From positions 186,001-250,000 of the forward strand of contig NZ_CAJNBJ010000018.1 in NCBI RefSeq assembly GCF_905220995.1: a stretch of 64,000 nucleotides of DNA. Reading direction: 5' to 3'. Below the pieces are notes generated by a model. The model searched no databases. It saw only the letters and a list, made by a program, of their open reading frames with translations, and was not told where the DNA came from. This DNA comes from Nitrospira defluvii. GTDB taxonomy: Bacteria > Nitrospirota > Nitrospiria > Nitrospirales > Nitrospiraceae. Positions 48,496-59,046 of this stretch are shown here, one piece after another. The translations under genes were made by a program, and so were the position numbers. How positions within the stretch are numbered: the first letter of the stretch is position 1; every line of letters starts with the position of its first letter.

Positions 48496-49365
48496 ATGCA
48501 ACAAGCCTCCCCGAACTCCGTTCCAGCCCACATCGTCCACCGGGTTCATCATAAATTCTGGACCTACCTGCTCTTCTGGTCGGTCGTGGCTGGTTCCGTC
48601 ATTGCCGTCCCCGGTTATGGACTGCTGTACGGCTATTCGTGGTTGGATTGGACCATGTTCGCCGTTCTCTATGTGGTCACCGGGCTAGGGATCACGGTCG
48701 GGTACCACCGGCTGTTGACTCATCGTAGTTTCGAATGTCCAGACTGGGTCAAAGCCTGTCTCTTGATCGCCGGTGGATGGGCCCTGCAGAATTCCGGCGC
48801 AAAATGGACCGCCGACCACTTACGCCATCACGCGCATTGCGACGACCCGCAAGATCCCTACAACGCCAAACGGGGATTCTGGTATAGCCACTGCGGATGG
48901 TTGCTGGACCCTATTCCCTGCAATGACGAGCGATTCGGCTCTCGCGTGATGCAGGACCAGGTCGCCATGTGGCAACACCGGAACTACGCAACCATCGTCC
49001 TGATCGGCCTGGCACTGCCCTTTGTCGTCGGTTTTCTTCATAACGGCTGGCAGGGAGGCATCGGCGGATTCATGTTGGCAGGGGTCGGACGTACCTTTGC
49101 CGTGCTGAACTCCACATTCTGCATCAATTCCGTCTGTCACATTTGGGGCGATCAGCCGTATGGGACAGCCGATTCAAGCCGCAACTCCTGGCTCGTCTCC
49201 CTGCTCACGTTCGGCGAGGGCTATCACAACTATCACCACACGTACCCGAGCGATTATCGCAACGGTCCGCTCTGGTACAACTTCGATCCGTCGAAGTGGC
49301 TTATCTTCACCCTGTCGAAGCTGGGACTTGCCTCGTCACTCCGGACGGCCTCCTCGAACACGTGA
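48496..49365 (+). CDS. Acyl-CoA/acyl-lipid fatty acid desaturase
   Basis: The 289-residue membrane di-iron enzyme has the three His boxes of delta-9-type desaturases: HRLLTH near 71, HLRHHAH near 108, and HNYHH near 244, between four membrane helices. It should introduce a cis double bond in saturated acyl chains and so tune membrane fluidity. It stands alone, about 310 bp before the RRM gene. Confidence 0.92.
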   Translation: MQQASPNSVPAHIVHRVHHKFWTYLLFWSVVAGSVIAVPGYGLLYGYSWLDWTMFAVLYVVTGLGITVGYHRLLTHRSFECPDWVKACLLIAGGWALQNSGAKWTADHLRHHAHCDDPQDPYNAKRGFWYSHCGWLLDPIPCNDERFGSRVMQDQVAMWQHRNYATIVLIGLALPFVVGFLHNGWQGGIGGFMLAGVGRTFAVLNSTFCINSVCHIWGDQPYGTADSSRNSWLVSLLTFGEGYHNYHHTYPSDYRNGPLWYNFDPSKWLIFTLSKLGLASSLRTASSNT

Positions 49366-49677
49366 TCCGCCCGCATCCGATGTTGCCGGTTCCACGCCCT
49401 GTTGCACGACCACATCATGCCCCGAATAAGCGAACCGCCCCTCGTTGACAGCTCTAGCAATCTCACAGGACATCTGGTAGGATGCTGTGTGCGCTTATGA
49501 CGGGCCACATAAGTTCACATCACTAAACGGCCCATCACCGATATTGTTTGTTAGCGAGCAGTTGATCGGAAGTCAGACCCAAGTCGCCTCAATCATTGCG
49601 CCTTCGGCCCGCTCATTCCCCTCATCCCTCTGTTCTCGTGTCGCCGACAATGTCATTTTTCAAAAGGAGAGACCCCT
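49366..49677 (+). promoter_or_regulatory. Intergenic region and long leader of RRM gene
   Basis: These 312 bp hold no gene. TGGTAGGAT at 49475-49483 is an extended -10 and would give a 5' leader of about 190 nt before the RRM start at 49678. A TTGACA at 49445-49450 is too far from it to pair well. Long leaders are common on cold-regulated RNA-binding protein genes, but no known thermosensor motif is recognised. Confidence 0.35.
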
Positions 49678-49992
49678 ATGGGTACTAAATTGTATGTCGG
49701 CGGACTGCCGTATGCTGCCACTGAATCGCAACTGAACGACTTGTTTTCGGCTCACGGCACCGTCGAATCGGCGCGCGTAATCACGGACAAGTTTACCGGA
49801 CAATCACGCGGCTTCGGCTTCGTGGAAATGTCGACCGAGGACGAGGCGAAGGCAGCCATCACGGCCTTGAACGGTTCGGACATGGGCGGACGCCAACTTA
49901 CCGTCAATGAAGCGAAACCGCAGGAGTCCCGTTCTGGTGGCGGCGGTGGACGTTTCGGCGGCGGTGACCGAGGCGGACGGTCCCGCTTCTAG
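49678..49992 (+). CDS. RRM RNA-binding protein with Gly-rich tail
   Basis: The 104-residue protein has one RNA recognition motif (about 3-80) with RNP2 KLYVGGLPY and RNP1 RGFGFVEM, then a Gly/Arg tail. It resembles cyanobacterial and other bacterial Rbp proteins induced by cold. The start follows AAAAGGAGAG. It ends at a strong terminator and is monocistronic. Confidence 0.95.
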   Translation: MGTKLYVGGLPYAATESQLNDLFSAHGTVESARVITDKFTGQSRGFGFVEMSTEDEAKAAITALNGSDMGGRQLTVNEAKPQESRSGGGGGRFGGGDRGGRSRF

Positions 49993-50021
49993 TCAGCGAC
50001 GAACATCGTTTGGGCTCTGAA

Positions 50022-50055
50022 GGGGCGCGTCATCCGACGCGCCCCTTCCTTTTTA
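50022..50055 (+). terminator. Intrinsic terminator after RRM gene
   Basis: GGGGCGCGTC (50022-50031) and GACGCGCCCC (50036-50045) form a perfect 10-bp stem with a 4-nt loop, followed by TTCCTTTTTAG. It stands between converging genes; on the minus strand no T-run follows. Confidence 0.9.
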
Positions 50056-50068
50056 GACCGCCGTCGCA

Positions 50069-50485
50069 TCACTCATGGTCGGGCCTTCCACGCAATGCTT
50101 TCAGCCGCCCCCGTTGTGTCTTTTCCTCCACACGTCGCTTCTTGGCCCCTTGCGGCGGTTTGGTCTGACGCCGCGACGGGCGTGAAATTGTTACGTGCCG
50201 GATCATCTCTCGCAGACGGTCCAAAGCCAGCTCGCGATTGCGCTCCTGACTTCGTGAGTCCTGCGCCTTAATGATGATGACGCCCTCGCGGGAAATACGA
50301 TGGTCGCGCAACGCCAGCAGACGCTCCTTGTAGGCAGGAGGAAGGGATGAGCCCCGGATATCGAAACGAAGATGGATCGCGGACGAGACCTTATTGACAT
50401 GTTGTCCGCCCGCGCCTTGCGCGCGCACAGCCGTCAGTTCGATGTCGTCGTCCGGAATCGTCACGTGAGCCGAAATAAAGAACAT
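50069..50485 (-). CDS. arfB: Ribosome rescue factor ArfB (YaeJ)
   Basis: The 138-residue protein has the release factor GGQ motif in [22 protein letters not shown] and a basic C-terminal tail ([28 protein letters not shown]) that enters the mRNA channel of stalled ribosomes. It lacks a codon-recognition domain, as ArfB does. It releases peptides from nonstop complexes. The gene reads opposite to the RRM gene. Confidence 0.93.
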   Translation of the reverse strand: MFFISAHVTIPDDDIELTAVRAQGAGGQHVNKVSSAIHLRFDIRGSSLPPAYKERLLALRDHRISREGVIIIKAQDSRSQERNRELALDRLREMIRHVTISRPSRRQTKPPQGAKKRRVEEKTQRGRLKALRGRPDHE

Positions 50486-50608
50486 CTCTATCGACCCCCT
50501 TGGTCTCAGGAACGTACTCGGGCCAGACCAGAGGAGTCAACTCTTCGGCCAAGCGATGGTTACGAGGAGCAGACCCTTCGCTGAATGGACCGGGCCGGAG
50601 GCTTCCGA

Positions 50609-50638
50609 TTGGATCTGCGTACAAGAACCGGTTATTAT
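50609..50638 (+). promoter_or_regulatory. Candidate promoter of signalling cluster
   Basis: TTGGAT (50609-50614) and TATTAT (50633-50638) are 18 bp apart. A start near 50645 would leave a short leader before the kinase ATG at 50680 and excludes the longer upstream frame. Confidence 0.45.
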
Positions 50639-50679
50639 ATCTAAGGTGTTACCCGCAGGCGGCCAGTCCGAACAGACCC

Positions 50680-52470
50680 ATGAGCAACCGCGTGAACCAC
50701 ATGGTATCGCAGGCAGACGCCCCCCCACATCGCAGCAGATGGACCGGCAGGATCCTCCCGATACTGCTCGTGCTCTGCTTCCTCATCGCCACCGCGTTGG
50801 GGCTGTATGCCTTATCCTTCCTTCGCTCCATGCTGGTCATGGAGCGAGGCCAGGAGCTCGCGAGAAACGCGGCTGCCGTCGCGGATACGCTCGATCGTAT
50901 CCTCTTCGAACGGTTCGGTGATATTCAATTGTTTGCGAACGACGGCATCCTCCGGAACGGCGCCCGGGATGAACAGCACCGCAGGCTTCTCCACTACAAG
51001 CAGCTGTACTGGTACTACTCCTGGTTGGGTGTGGCCGATGCCGAGGGCCATGTCATTGCCGCGACAGATTCGCTTGCCCCGGCCAGCATCACCGCACTCC
51101 CTCCCGACGCGCTTGAGTTCGTACGTCGGACAGGAACCATATACGTGGATAAGGTCCCCTCGACTGCGGGCCCGGCGCGGCAGAATGCCGTTGGATTCAT
51201 GGCCCCACTCTATGGACCTCAAGGAACGTTTCGTGGAGCCGTGGCGTCGTACGTCCCGATTGAGAATCTCAAGACCATCTTCGACCAGGAAGGGAGGCTG
51301 CGATACGGCCGGGATATCTATGACTGGCTCCTGCTCACCCGTGACGGCGTCATCCTCAGTGAAAAACACCTTCTGAACGGCACTGCGGGGGAACCCCTGA
51401 AACTGGACATCCCCTCCGTGGGCAAAGCGGCTGCCAACCGCGATCAACCGGGCTTTGTCGAGGAGACGCATCACCGCCGAGGGGATTCCGTCGTCACCGG
51501 CTACGCCTCAACCAGGGGGTATCACAATTTTGCCGGGCTCGACTGGATCGTACTGTTCCGCCAAACCCACGAACAGGTCTATGCGCCGGTCGACCGACTC
51601 CTCTGGACAGTGGGCGGAGTGGGCCTCCTGGTGATCCTGCCGTTGACGGGATTCGGTATCTGGGTCTCGTGGCAACTGGGACGGGAACGTAACAGGTTGC
51701 TCCTCACGCAGCACACCTTGGAAAAGTCCGTGACGGAACTGGGGCGATCCAATGCCGATCTCCAACAATTTGCGTATGTCGCCTCGCACGATCTCCAAGA
51801 GCCGCTCCGCATGGTCAGCAGCTACACCCAACTCATCGCAAAACGGTACCGAGGAAAACTCGACGCGGATGCGGATGAATTCATCGGATACGCCGTCGAC
51901 GGGGCGACCCGCATGCAAAAGCTCATTCAGGATCTCCTGACCTATTCCCGTCTCAGCACGATGGCACGGGAGTTCGAACCGGCCCCGATGGGGGCGGTGC
52001 TGAACTGTGCCCTGGACAACATGGTAAACGCCGTGAAGGAAAGCCACGCCGTGATCACCCACGACCGGCTGCCGACGGTACGGGGCGACGCCCAGCAGTT
52101 GGCGCACGTCTTCCAGAACCTGCTGAGCAATGCCATTAAGTTCAGCGGGAACGCACCCCCCCGCATTCACATCTCCGCCCGGCGGGAGGGGGAGGAGTGG
52201 CGGTTTTCGGTACAAGATGAGGGAATCGGTATCGACCCCCAATACGCGGGCCGCATCTTCGTCATTTTCCAAAGGCTTCACACCAGAGCGGAGTATCCGG
52301 GCACGGGAATCGGCCTAGCGATCTGCAAAAAGATCATCGAACGCCACGGCGGACACATCTGGGTGGAGTCAGAACTCGGGAAAGGCGCCACTTTCTGGTT
52401 CAGCATTCCCGACCCTGCGCAGGCCCCATCAGCCGTTCACCACACACGCGAAGCCGCATTGTCCGAGTGA
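50680..52470 (+). CDS. Membrane sensor histidine kinase
   Basis: The 596-residue protein has a membrane helix (about 24-45), a Cache-like sensor region (about 60-290), a second helix (about 310-330), then HisKA and HATPase domains. The phosphoacceptor His is near 370 in [14 protein letters not shown], and N, G1 and G2 boxes are intact ([26 protein letters not shown]). This DHp type is the phytochrome-like group that pairs with Rcp1-type receivers, and such a receiver is encoded next. The ATG at 50680 is chosen because the promoter and family start agree; 50701 is also possible. Confidence 0.88.
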   Translation: MSNRVNHMVSQADAPPHRSRWTGRILPILLVLCFLIATALGLYALSFLRSMLVMERGQELARNAAAVADTLDRILFERFGDIQLFANDGILRNGARDEQHRRLLHYKQLYWYYSWLGVADAEGHVIAATDSLAPASITALPPDALEFVRRTGTIYVDKVPSTAGPARQNAVGFMAPLYGPQGTFRGAVASYVPIENLKTIFDQEGRLRYGRDIYDWLLLTRDGVILSEKHLLNGTAGEPLKLDIPSVGKAAANRDQPGFVEETHHRRGDSVVTGYASTRGYHNFAGLDWIVLFRQTHEQVYAPVDRLLWTVGGVGLLVILPLTGFGIWVSWQLGRERNRLLLTQHTLEKSVTELGRSNADLQQFAYVASHDLQEPLRMVSSYTQLIAKRYRGKLDADADEFIGYAVDGATRMQKLIQDLLTYSRLSTMAREFEPAPMGAVLNCALDNMVNAVKESHAVITHDRLPTVRGDAQQLAHVFQNLLSNAIKFSGNAPPRIHISARREGEEWRFSVQDEGIGIDPQYAGRIFVIFQRLHTRAEYPGTGIGLAICKKIIERHGGHIWVESELGKGATFWFSIPDPAQAPSAVHHTREAALSE

Positions 52471-52501
52471 ATTCGCGACAGCACGCAAAGGAGTATTGCC
52501 C

Positions 52502-52963
52502 ATGGCCATCCCTAATCTGGTGAAGCCGATCGAAATTCTCCTGGTGGAGGACAACCCGGGGGACGTACGCTTGACCATTGAGGCGCTGAAGGAAGCGAAG
52601 GTCATCAATCATCTCACCGTGCTCAAGGATGGCGTTGAAGCGCTCGCGTTTCTCCGCCGCCAGGCGCCGTACTCAGCGGCGCCACACCCCCACCTCATTC
52701 TTCTCGACTTGAACCTTCCCAGAATGGACGGCCGCGAAGTCCTAGCCGCCATCAAAGCCGACGACAGCCTGAAGCACATCCCGGTCGTCATACTGACGAC
52801 CTCACAAGACGAACAGGACGTGCTAAAAAGTTATAACCTTCACGCCAATTGCTACATCTCAAAGCCGGTGGACCTGGATCAATTCGTCCGGGTCGTGCGA
52901 TCGATCGAAGACTTCTGGCTGGGCATCGTGGTGTTACCGGCCTCGCAACCTGGAGGAACATGA
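52502..52963 (+). CDS. Single-domain response regulator (Rcp1-like)
   Basis: The 153-residue receiver has acidic pocket EDNPGD at about 16, phosphoacceptor Asp in [13 protein letters not shown] near 69, Thr in ILTTSQ and Lys in YISKPVDL. It has no output domain and probably passes phosphate on. The ATG at 52502 has AAAGGAG 8 bp upstream; a TTG two codons earlier is less likely. It overlaps the next kinase gene as ATGA. Confidence 0.9.
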   Translation: MAIPNLVKPIEILLVEDNPGDVRLTIEALKEAKVINHLTVLKDGVEALAFLRRQAPYSAAPHPHLILLDLNLPRMDGREVLAAIKADDSLKHIPVVILTTSQDEQDVLKSYNLHANCYISKPVDLDQFVRVVRSIEDFWLGIVVLPASQPGGT

Positions 52964-55203
52964 CCAGTGGTCCGATGCATGTGCTGCTGATCGAGGACAA
53001 TCCGGGCGACGTTCGCCTGTTGCGTGAATTGCTGGGGAAGACCCGAGCCGGAGCATTTGTCCTCACCCAGGTCGATCGTTTGGCTGCCGGCATTCGGCAT
53101 CTGGACGAGTGCGCCATCGACGTCATTCTCCTGGATCTTTCCCTGCCCGACAGTCAAGGCATCGAGACACTGCTCAAGACACATGCGGCAGCGCAGGGGG
53201 TTCCTATTGTGGTCATGACCGGAACGGAGGACGAGGAATTGGGGCTCCGACTCATTCAAGCCGGAGCCCAAGATTATCTCGTCAAGGGCCAGACGACCGC
53301 CTCCCTGCTGGCTCGTACACTGAAATATGCCGTCGGCCGCAAGCGGCTGGAAGAAACCCTGCGCGAACAAACGCGGTTTCTCCAATCCGTCCTGAACAGC
53401 ATGGCCGACGGGGTGGTGATGGCGGATGAAACGGGAGCCTTTCGAATCTGGAATCCTGCCGCCGAACGGATTCTTGGAAGTAGGCCGGCTGGCCGGAAAA
53501 TCGGGCAGTGGTCCGAGCACTTTGCCATCTTTCTGCCGGACAAAGTCACGCCGTACCCGCCGGAGGACGTCCCTCTGGCTAAGGCGATCCGCGGCGAATC
53601 AGTAAGCAATGCCCTGATCTTTTTCCGACCGTCGGCCGACGCCGATGGGCTCTGGCTTGACGTTTCCGCCCAGCCACTATGCGACGAGAATGGACAGGCG
53701 AGGGGCGGAGTCGTGGTCTTTCGCGATATCACCGCCAGCAAACGCACCGATGAAGCATTGCGGGACAGCGAAGAACGCTTTCGCGCCATCATGGACAACA
53801 GCCCTGCTCTGATCTTCATCAAGGATCTCGAGGGACGATACCTGCAGGCCAACCGCCAATTTGAAACCGTCGCCCGGTTGTCGCACCACGGTCTGGTCGG
53901 GAAAACGGATGAGCAGGTCTTCCCTCCCAATCAAGCTCACGCCTACCGAGCGAATGATCGCCAAGTCCTCGAGGCCGACGCCCCGATGTGGTTCGAGGAG
54001 TCGGCGCTTCATGATGACGGGCTCCATACCAGCATCGTCGTCAAGTTTCCCCTGCGCAATGCGCAGGGCCAGTGCTACGCGCTGTGCGGAATCGCCACCG
54101 ACATCACTGATCGGAAGCGCGCGGAGGAAACGCGACAACGACTCGCCAAAGACCGCCTGCTCCTGCTCGAATCGACCGGAGAAGGTATTTATGGCATCGA
54201 CAAGGCCGGCCTCTGTACGTTCATTAACTCAGCAGCGGCGCGCATGCTGGGTTATGTGCCGGATGAACTCCTCGGGAAAGACATGCATACATGCATCCAT
54301 TCCCGCTATCCGGATGGGGCCGTGTATCCCCGTGAACGCTGCTACATCCACGACACGCTCAACAGCGGTACCGGGTGCAAGATCGACCACGAAGTCTACT
54401 GGCGGAAAGACGGGACCGCTTTTCAAGTTGAATACTCGTCCTTTCCGGTTATCGAGCAGCAACAAATTACCGGAGCGGTCGTGGTGTTCCTTGATATTAC
54501 CGAGCGCAAACGGGCAGAACAACAATTGACCCTCTCGCATGACCAGCTGCGAAATCTCTCCGCCCGCCTCGAACTTGTTCGCGAGGAAGAACGCATCCGG
54601 ATCGCGCGTGAGATCCATGACGAACTGGGACAGGAACTGACCGGCATGAAGCTGGAACTCTCCTCACTCAGCGACCATCTCCAGACGTCCGGGCCGACGC
54701 AACGACAGAAACTGCATTCGATCTCCATGCTCGTGGACGCCGCAATCCAATCAGTGCAACGCATCGCCACCGAATTGCGCCCCGTGGTGTTGGATCAACT
54801 CGGGCTTATCCCCGCCATCGAATGGCAAACTCATGAATTCCAGACGCGGACGGGTATTCAATGCACGCTGGATATCTACCTAAGAGCCGTGGCATTGTCC
54901 CATGCCGGCTCCAATGCGATGTTCAGAATCTTTCAGGAAATTCTGACCAACGTGGCCCGACATTCACAGGCGACGGCCGTCGCCATCACCCTTCAGGAAC
55001 AGGCCGGCAACCTGGTCTTGGAGGTTCGCGACAACGGTCGGGGAGTGACCGAGTCTGAACTGTCCAATCCGCACTCACTCGGGTTGGTCGGGATGCGGGA
55101 ACGGGCGCTACTCTTAGGCGGTGAGACCATCCTGACGGGCACTCCGCAGGGAGGCACGACGGTGAAGGTCCGGATTCCACTCAGCCCATCGCAACCGGCA
55201 TGA
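52960..55203 (+). CDS. Receiver-PAS-histidine kinase (HisKA_3 type)
   Basis: The 747-residue cytoplasmic protein has an N-terminal receiver (about 5-125, Asp in [12 protein letters not shown]), three PAS domains (about 140-260, 268-390 and 400-515), and a NarX-type HisKA_3 domain with His near 552 in [18 protein letters not shown], followed by HATPase_c. It should be phosphorylated through its receiver by the upstream kinase or receiver and in turn act on the NarL-type regulator 70 bp downstream. ATG 52960 follows GGAGG. Confidence 0.9.
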   Translation: MTSGPMHVLLIEDNPGDVRLLRELLGKTRAGAFVLTQVDRLAAGIRHLDECAIDVILLDLSLPDSQGIETLLKTHAAAQGVPIVVMTGTEDEELGLRLIQAGAQDYLVKGQTTASLLARTLKYAVGRKRLEETLREQTRFLQSVLNSMADGVVMADETGAFRIWNPAAERILGSRPAGRKIGQWSEHFAIFLPDKVTPYPPEDVPLAKAIRGESVSNALIFFRPSADADGLWLDVSAQPLCDENGQARGGVVVFRDITASKRTDEALRDSEERFRAIMDNSPALIFIKDLEGRYLQANRQFETVARLSHHGLVGKTDEQVFPPNQAHAYRANDRQVLEADAPMWFEESALHDDGLHTSIVVKFPLRNAQGQCYALCGIATDITDRKRAEETRQRLAKDRLLLLESTGEGIYGIDKAGLCTFINSAAARMLGYVPDELLGKDMHTCIHSRYPDGAVYPRERCYIHDTLNSGTGCKIDHEVYWRKDGTAFQVEYSSFPVIEQQQITGAVVVFLDITERKRAEQQLTLSHDQLRNLSARLELVREEERIRIAREIHDELGQELTGMKLELSSLSDHLQTSGPTQRQKLHSISMLVDAAIQSVQRIATELRPVVLDQLGLIPAIEWQTHEFQTRTGIQCTLDIYLRAVALSHAGSNAMFRIFQEILTNVARHSQATAVAITLQEQAGNLVLEVRDNGRGVTESELSNPHSLGLVGMRERALLLGGETILTGTPQGGTTVKVRIPLSPSQPA

Positions 55204-55272
55204 CCCCTGTGGCAACACAGGAGCAAGGCAGTTCCTCCGAGCATCGACGAAACAGAAAGAAAGGAGCACATC

Positions 55273-55917
55273 GTGACACACATTCTCGTCGTCGACGATC
55301 ACGCAGTCGTGCGGCAGGGCGTCCGGCAGATCCTCAGCGAACAGTTTCAGGACGCGGTCATCGGCGAAGCGGCCAGTGCACAGGAGATGATGGAGCAGAT
55401 GCGCAGGCACAACTGGGATGTCGTCGTCCTTGATGTGGGGATGCCGGGAAAGAGCGGGCTCGATGCGCTCAAGGATCTCAAGCAAGCCTCTCCCAAGCTC
55501 CCGGTCCTCGTGCTCAGCGCCTATCCGGAGGATCAGCTCGCGCGACGCATGTTGAAGGCGGGGGCCGCCGGTTACCTGAACAAGGACAGTGCTCCGAACG
55601 AGCTCGTACGTGCGTTGCGGAAGATTCTGGGCGGCGGCAAATTCGTCAGCGCCGCAGTCGCGGAACTCTTGGCGTCAAATTTGGACGACCATTGCGAAAA
55701 GCCGCTTCATGAGCAATTGTCCGACCGGGAATACCAAGTCATGTGCTTAATCGCAGTCGGAAAAAGCTTGAAAGAGATCGCTGACGATCTGTGCGTCGGC
55801 GTCAGCACCATCAACACCTATCGAGCACGTATTCTTGAAAAAATGCAGCTCCGCAACAATACCGAACTGACCCACTATGCGATCGAGAATCGTCTCGTGA
55901 ACCGGCTCGTCTCCTAA
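55273..55917 (+). CDS. NarL/FixJ-family response regulator
   Basis: The 214-residue protein has a receiver with the Asp in VVVLDVGMPGKSG and a C-terminal LuxR-type helix-turn-helix (LSDREYQVMCLIAVGKSLKEIADDL and VGVSTINTYRARIL). It starts at GTG (55273) after AAAGGAG. It is the likely partner of the preceding kinase and a DNA-binding transcription regulator. Target genes are not evident from the sequence. Confidence 0.92.
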   Translation: MTHILVVDDHAVVRQGVRQILSEQFQDAVIGEAASAQEMMEQMRRHNWDVVVLDVGMPGKSGLDALKDLKQASPKLPVLVLSAYPEDQLARRMLKAGAAGYLNKDSAPNELVRALRKILGGGKFVSAAVAELLASNLDDHCEKPLHEQLSDREYQVMCLIAVGKSLKEIADDLCVGVSTINTYRARILEKMQLRNNTELTHYAIENRLVNRLVS

Positions 55918-56086
55918 ACCGCATCCACCATCCCCCCTCCAACACCGTCACCGCTCGTAGCAGAAACGTCGACAGACCGGATCGCACAACCAGCGACGCA
56001 GAATTTGCGCAAAGAGCGATGCTGGTCCGGGCCTATTTCGGGTAGAGATACCACCGTAGAGGCTGGCGGCAAGGAGAGGAAACCAG

Positions 56087-56443
56087 ATGATGCTGATCGA
56101 CGACACCAGAAGCACGGCGGAGGCCACTGGGATGCCGGTATGCGACTCGGCCGGGATCGGGGCCCTCATTCTCCGCGAGCTGGAGCAGCACGGCCCATGC
56201 ACGATCGAAACGCTGACCGCCTCGCTCCCCTACTACTCATGGAACCAGTTATTCATGGCGATCGATGCCCTGTCGCGAGAGGGCGCGCTGCGGCTCCGGC
56301 TGCAAGCTCGATCGCAATACCTCGTATCCCTCGCGGCACCTCGGACGGACGCGTTCCTTCCTGTCGCTCAATCCAGAATCACTGAAGCCAGGGACTTGGC
56401 GGCGTGCAATTCACCCAGGGGCGGGAAGGAGGCAGTGTCATGA
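56087..56443 (+). CDS. Small helical protein, possibly winged helix
   Basis: The 118-residue protein is not assigned to a family. Residues 20-80 (GIGALILRELEQHGPCTIET, then NQLFMAIDALSREGALRLRL) match the pattern of a winged helix-turn-helix with a wing, so DNA binding is possible. The start ATG follows GAGGAAACC. It overlaps the next gene as ATGA and lies in the signalling cluster. Confidence 0.55.
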   Translation: MMLIDDTRSTAEATGMPVCDSAGIGALILRELEQHGPCTIETLTASLPYYSWNQLFMAIDALSREGALRLRLQARSQYLVSLAAPRTDAFLPVAQSRITEARDLAACNSPRGGKEAVS

Positions 56444-56868
56444 GTGCAACCAGCATCCGCACCAAACCGGCCGGACGGACGCGGATCATGATCGTCGATC
56501 CTGAGCTGCAGCTCGGACTCAAACTGGCCGATCACCTGGCGAGGAACGGATACCAGGCCGTTCTCGTCCGAGATCTCGAATCGACACTGGCTCAACTCGG
56601 CGAAATTCGACCTGAGATCATTCTCTTGAGCCAGGACTCTTCCATGATGCACCCGCCTGCCGTCGACATCGAGGCGCTTCGGATCATCAACACACTCTGC
56701 CCCCAAGCCCCGGTTCTGAGACTGAATCGATCGCTGCACGGAACTATGCCCTTCACCCCACTGTCGCCCGACAGCCCTCACGCCTCCCCGCCTCCAGCCT
56801 TGCAACCACACGTGGTCGAGGACGTGCTTCGTGCACAACTCGGGATCCCCTGCATGCGGGTACAGTAA
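56440..56868 (+). CDS. Degenerate receiver-like protein
   Basis: The 142-residue protein keeps the receiver core (RIMIVDPELQLGLKLADHLARNG), but the phosphoacceptor position reads LLSQDS, so the Asp is replaced by Ser. The Lys motif is also missing. It should not be phosphorylated normally and may act as a fixed-state or binding partner. The tail is Pro-rich. ATG 56440 follows GGAAGGAGG and is coupled to the preceding gene. Confidence 0.7.
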   Translation: MSATSIRTKPAGRTRIMIVDPELQLGLKLADHLARNGYQAVLVRDLESTLAQLGEIRPEIILLSQDSSMMHPPAVDIEALRIINTLCPQAPVLRLNRSLHGTMPFTPLSPDSPHASPPPALQPHVVEDVLRAQLGIPCMRVQ

Positions 56869-57008
56869 CTCGATTTCCCACCCCGCTCTGAGTCGGTAAG
56901 GAGCGAGGTGTCGCGACAGCTCGCCGAATATGTGCAGATGAGGAGTAAGACGGGAACGGCAGAGCAGAGATGAGAGTCGAACGTTCTAGCGATCTGCACA
57001 AGGGAGAC

Positions 57009-57419
57009 ATGATGATGCGCTGCCCAGCGACGGATTGCGGTGAAGCGATGCAACCGGACTATCGTGCCGGGTACGATGCGGTCAGCGGTCTCGAATGCCT
57101 CTTTTGTCCTCGTTGTGGACATCGCGGTATGAAGGCACGGGACGGAGTGCAATTGCTGTTCACCGGGCAGCATGAATATGTCTTCAGCTATGGGCCGTCT
57201 TTGTCGCATCTCAAGGTCATTCTCTCGACGGTGGCAATCAACATTTTCCGGGTTCAGGGAATCCCTCCGACTCAACTGGCCCGGCATGTTGCCGATTGGG
57301 CCCTGCTCACTGGACAGGTCTGCGGCACGGTGCGCTTCTCCGGCGACCTGGTCCTCTCCAGCTGCTATGCGTATTGCCAGCAGCAGGCGAGCCACCCCTC
57401 GGGAGTCTCACCGGTGTAA
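57009..57419 (+). CDS. Zinc-ribbon protein of unknown function
   Basis: The 136-residue product has two Cys groups, CPATDC near 5 and CLFCPRC near 34, suited to zinc, followed by a helix-rich region. No family is recognised. Three successive ATGs (57009, 57012, 57015) follow AAGGGAG; the first was chosen. It sits in the signalling cluster with the genes before and after on the same strand. Confidence 0.65.
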   Translation: MMMRCPATDCGEAMQPDYRAGYDAVSGLECLFCPRCGHRGMKARDGVQLLFTGQHEYVFSYGPSLSHLKVILSTVAINIFRVQGIPPTQLARHVADWALLTGQVCGTVRFSGDLVLSSCYAYCQQQASHPSGVSPV

Positions 57420-57442
57420 TCGATCACCAAGGAGAACCGCCG

Positions 57443-58144
57443 ATGCCCGAACCGGACGCATGCCCGGCAGGCCCAACCATTGCGATCGTGAGCAGGAATC
57501 AGCTGACGCGTCTCGGTTTGCAATCCTTTCTCGCCCAACACCGTCAGCTCCGGCTCATTGGTCAAGCTGCCAGTGCAAAGGAAGCAGAGCCCCTGGTCAC
57601 GCGAGCCAAACCACAAATCTTGATCCTCGAACCGGACACGACCTTTGAGACCGGGGACTGTGTTCGCGCAGTGCGTGCGATTCTTCCGACCATCCGGATC
57701 ATCCTGCTCTGTAGTGCAAGAGACAGGGACTGCACAGTGGCCAACCGATCACCGGTGGTGGACAGCGTCGTACTGACGAATCAACCACTGACAGCCCTGT
57801 TTGCCGCTATCCATGCGCTTCTGCCACGTCACCGGCCGGAGCACTGGGATGGCCCCCCTCAGAGTGACGCACCACTGCAGCGAGCCAGGCCGGCCGGACT
57901 CTCCGACAGCAGCGCAGTCCTGCCGAACGCGACGGAGGGCCTGACCAAACGTGAGTCGGACGTGCTGGCGCTACTCGGAGAGGGCCTGACCAATAAGGAT
58001 ATTGCCCGCCGACTCTTCATTTGCCCGACAACCGTGCGCCATCACCTCAGCCACATATTCAGTAAGTTTGATGTGAATAGTCGGCAACAACTTCTCCTTC
58101 GGGCACAGCAGCATGGACTCCTGCAACTTGACGGCAACGGGTAA
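57443..58144 (+). CDS. LuxR-type regulator with a degenerate receiver
   Basis: The 233-residue protein combines a pseudo-receiver (about 10-120) and a LuxR helix-turn-helix (about 170-230, LTKRESDVLALLGEGLTNKD and FICPTTVRHHLSHIF). The acidic pair of the receiver is replaced (IVSRNQ), the phosphoacceptor Asp reads Glu (LILEPD), and the Lys is lost (VLTNQ). It is expected to act independently of phosphorylation. ATG 57443 follows AAGGAG. Confidence 0.85.
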   Translation: MPEPDACPAGPTIAIVSRNQLTRLGLQSFLAQHRQLRLIGQAASAKEAEPLVTRAKPQILILEPDTTFETGDCVRAVRAILPTIRIILLCSARDRDCTVANRSPVVDSVVLTNQPLTALFAAIHALLPRHRPEHWDGPPQSDAPLQRARPAGLSDSSAVLPNATEGLTKRESDVLALLGEGLTNKDIARRLFICPTTVRHHLSHIFSKFDVNSRQQLLLRAQQHGLLQLDGNG

Positions 58145-58220
58145 GGGGGCTCGCGAGAGAAGGACGCACCATCAGGAGGATAGATTGTGGTGGGCCTGTG
58201 CCAAGGGGATGCCGGGCAGC

Positions 58221-58841
58221 CTAGGCGACGGGTGCCTTCAGCTTGAGGTATTCCATAAGATCCAAGAACGAACCCTCACGGAGAATACGGGAAAATTGCA
58301 GGTGATAACTCGCCACGATGCTGGTGCCGTCGATGCTGACGTCGTCGACGAGCCAGCTTCCGTTTTGCGCGATCAGGTGAAACGCCATTCTGGTATCAAT
58401 CGCCGGGCCCGCCGGAGCGATCAGCACCTGCACACCGTCGGCCTCTTCCCGCTCGGCAAGGTACACGACCTGCGCGGCAGAATAGTCTCGTAACCGATCC
58501 GTCAGATCATCGCGCAATACCTGCACAAAGAGCCGAATGAACTGCCGACGGTCGGCGGCGGTCGCTTGCGCTCCTGCTTCACCCAACGCACGTTCGGCCA
58601 TATCCTGATAATGAAACGCACGCCGGACAACCTGTTCGATTTCCCACTGACGTTGCCCCGCCCGACTGGTCTCTTTCAACTCGGTCAGGAGATAGAGCAC
58701 ATCATTGATGGTAGCTTGCACGGTTGCGGTGGGCGTCTGCGCTGCCCATCCCGGTGCCGGCACGCACAACAGCATAGACAGGCACAGAAGGCCTCCGCAC
58801 AGAACCGTTGCGCCGAATCTCTCTTTCCACCAACCATTCAC
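58221..58841 (-). CDS. mlaC: MlaC/Ttg2D-like periplasmic lipid carrier
   Basis: The 206-residue product has a signal peptide (about 1-34, ending APGWAA) and the MlaC fold with AERALGEAGAQATAADRRQF, VQVLRDDL and GSWLVDDVSIDGTSIVASYHLQFSRI. MlaC ferries phospholipids between the Mla complexes. In E. coli it is in the mla operon; here it is about 13 kb from mlaEFD, alone and on the same strand. Confidence 0.85.
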   Translation of the reverse strand: MNGWWKERFGATVLCGGLLCLSMLLCVPAPGWAAQTPTATVQATINDVLYLLTELKETSRAGQRQWEIEQVVRRAFHYQDMAERALGEAGAQATAADRRQFIRLFVQVLRDDLTDRLRDYSAAQVVYLAEREEADGVQVLIAPAGPAIDTRMAFHLIAQNGSWLVDDVSIDGTSIVASYHLQFSRILREGSFLDLMEYLKLKAPVA

Positions 58842-59046
58842 AGCTTCGCCCCCATATCACCCGCCCTCACCCTTCGTGTTCCCCTCGCTCCTGTATCCTA
58901 CTGACCGAGAAAATCTTCCGTCAAGCACGTGGATCTACCTGCATCCTCTGCCCTAGGCCGGAACAACCGTCCGCGTGCTGCGCGTCCTCCCGCGACATTG
59001 TCAAAATGTCTTTTCCTCGCCGACCAAGCTTCGGTATACTCCCGCC

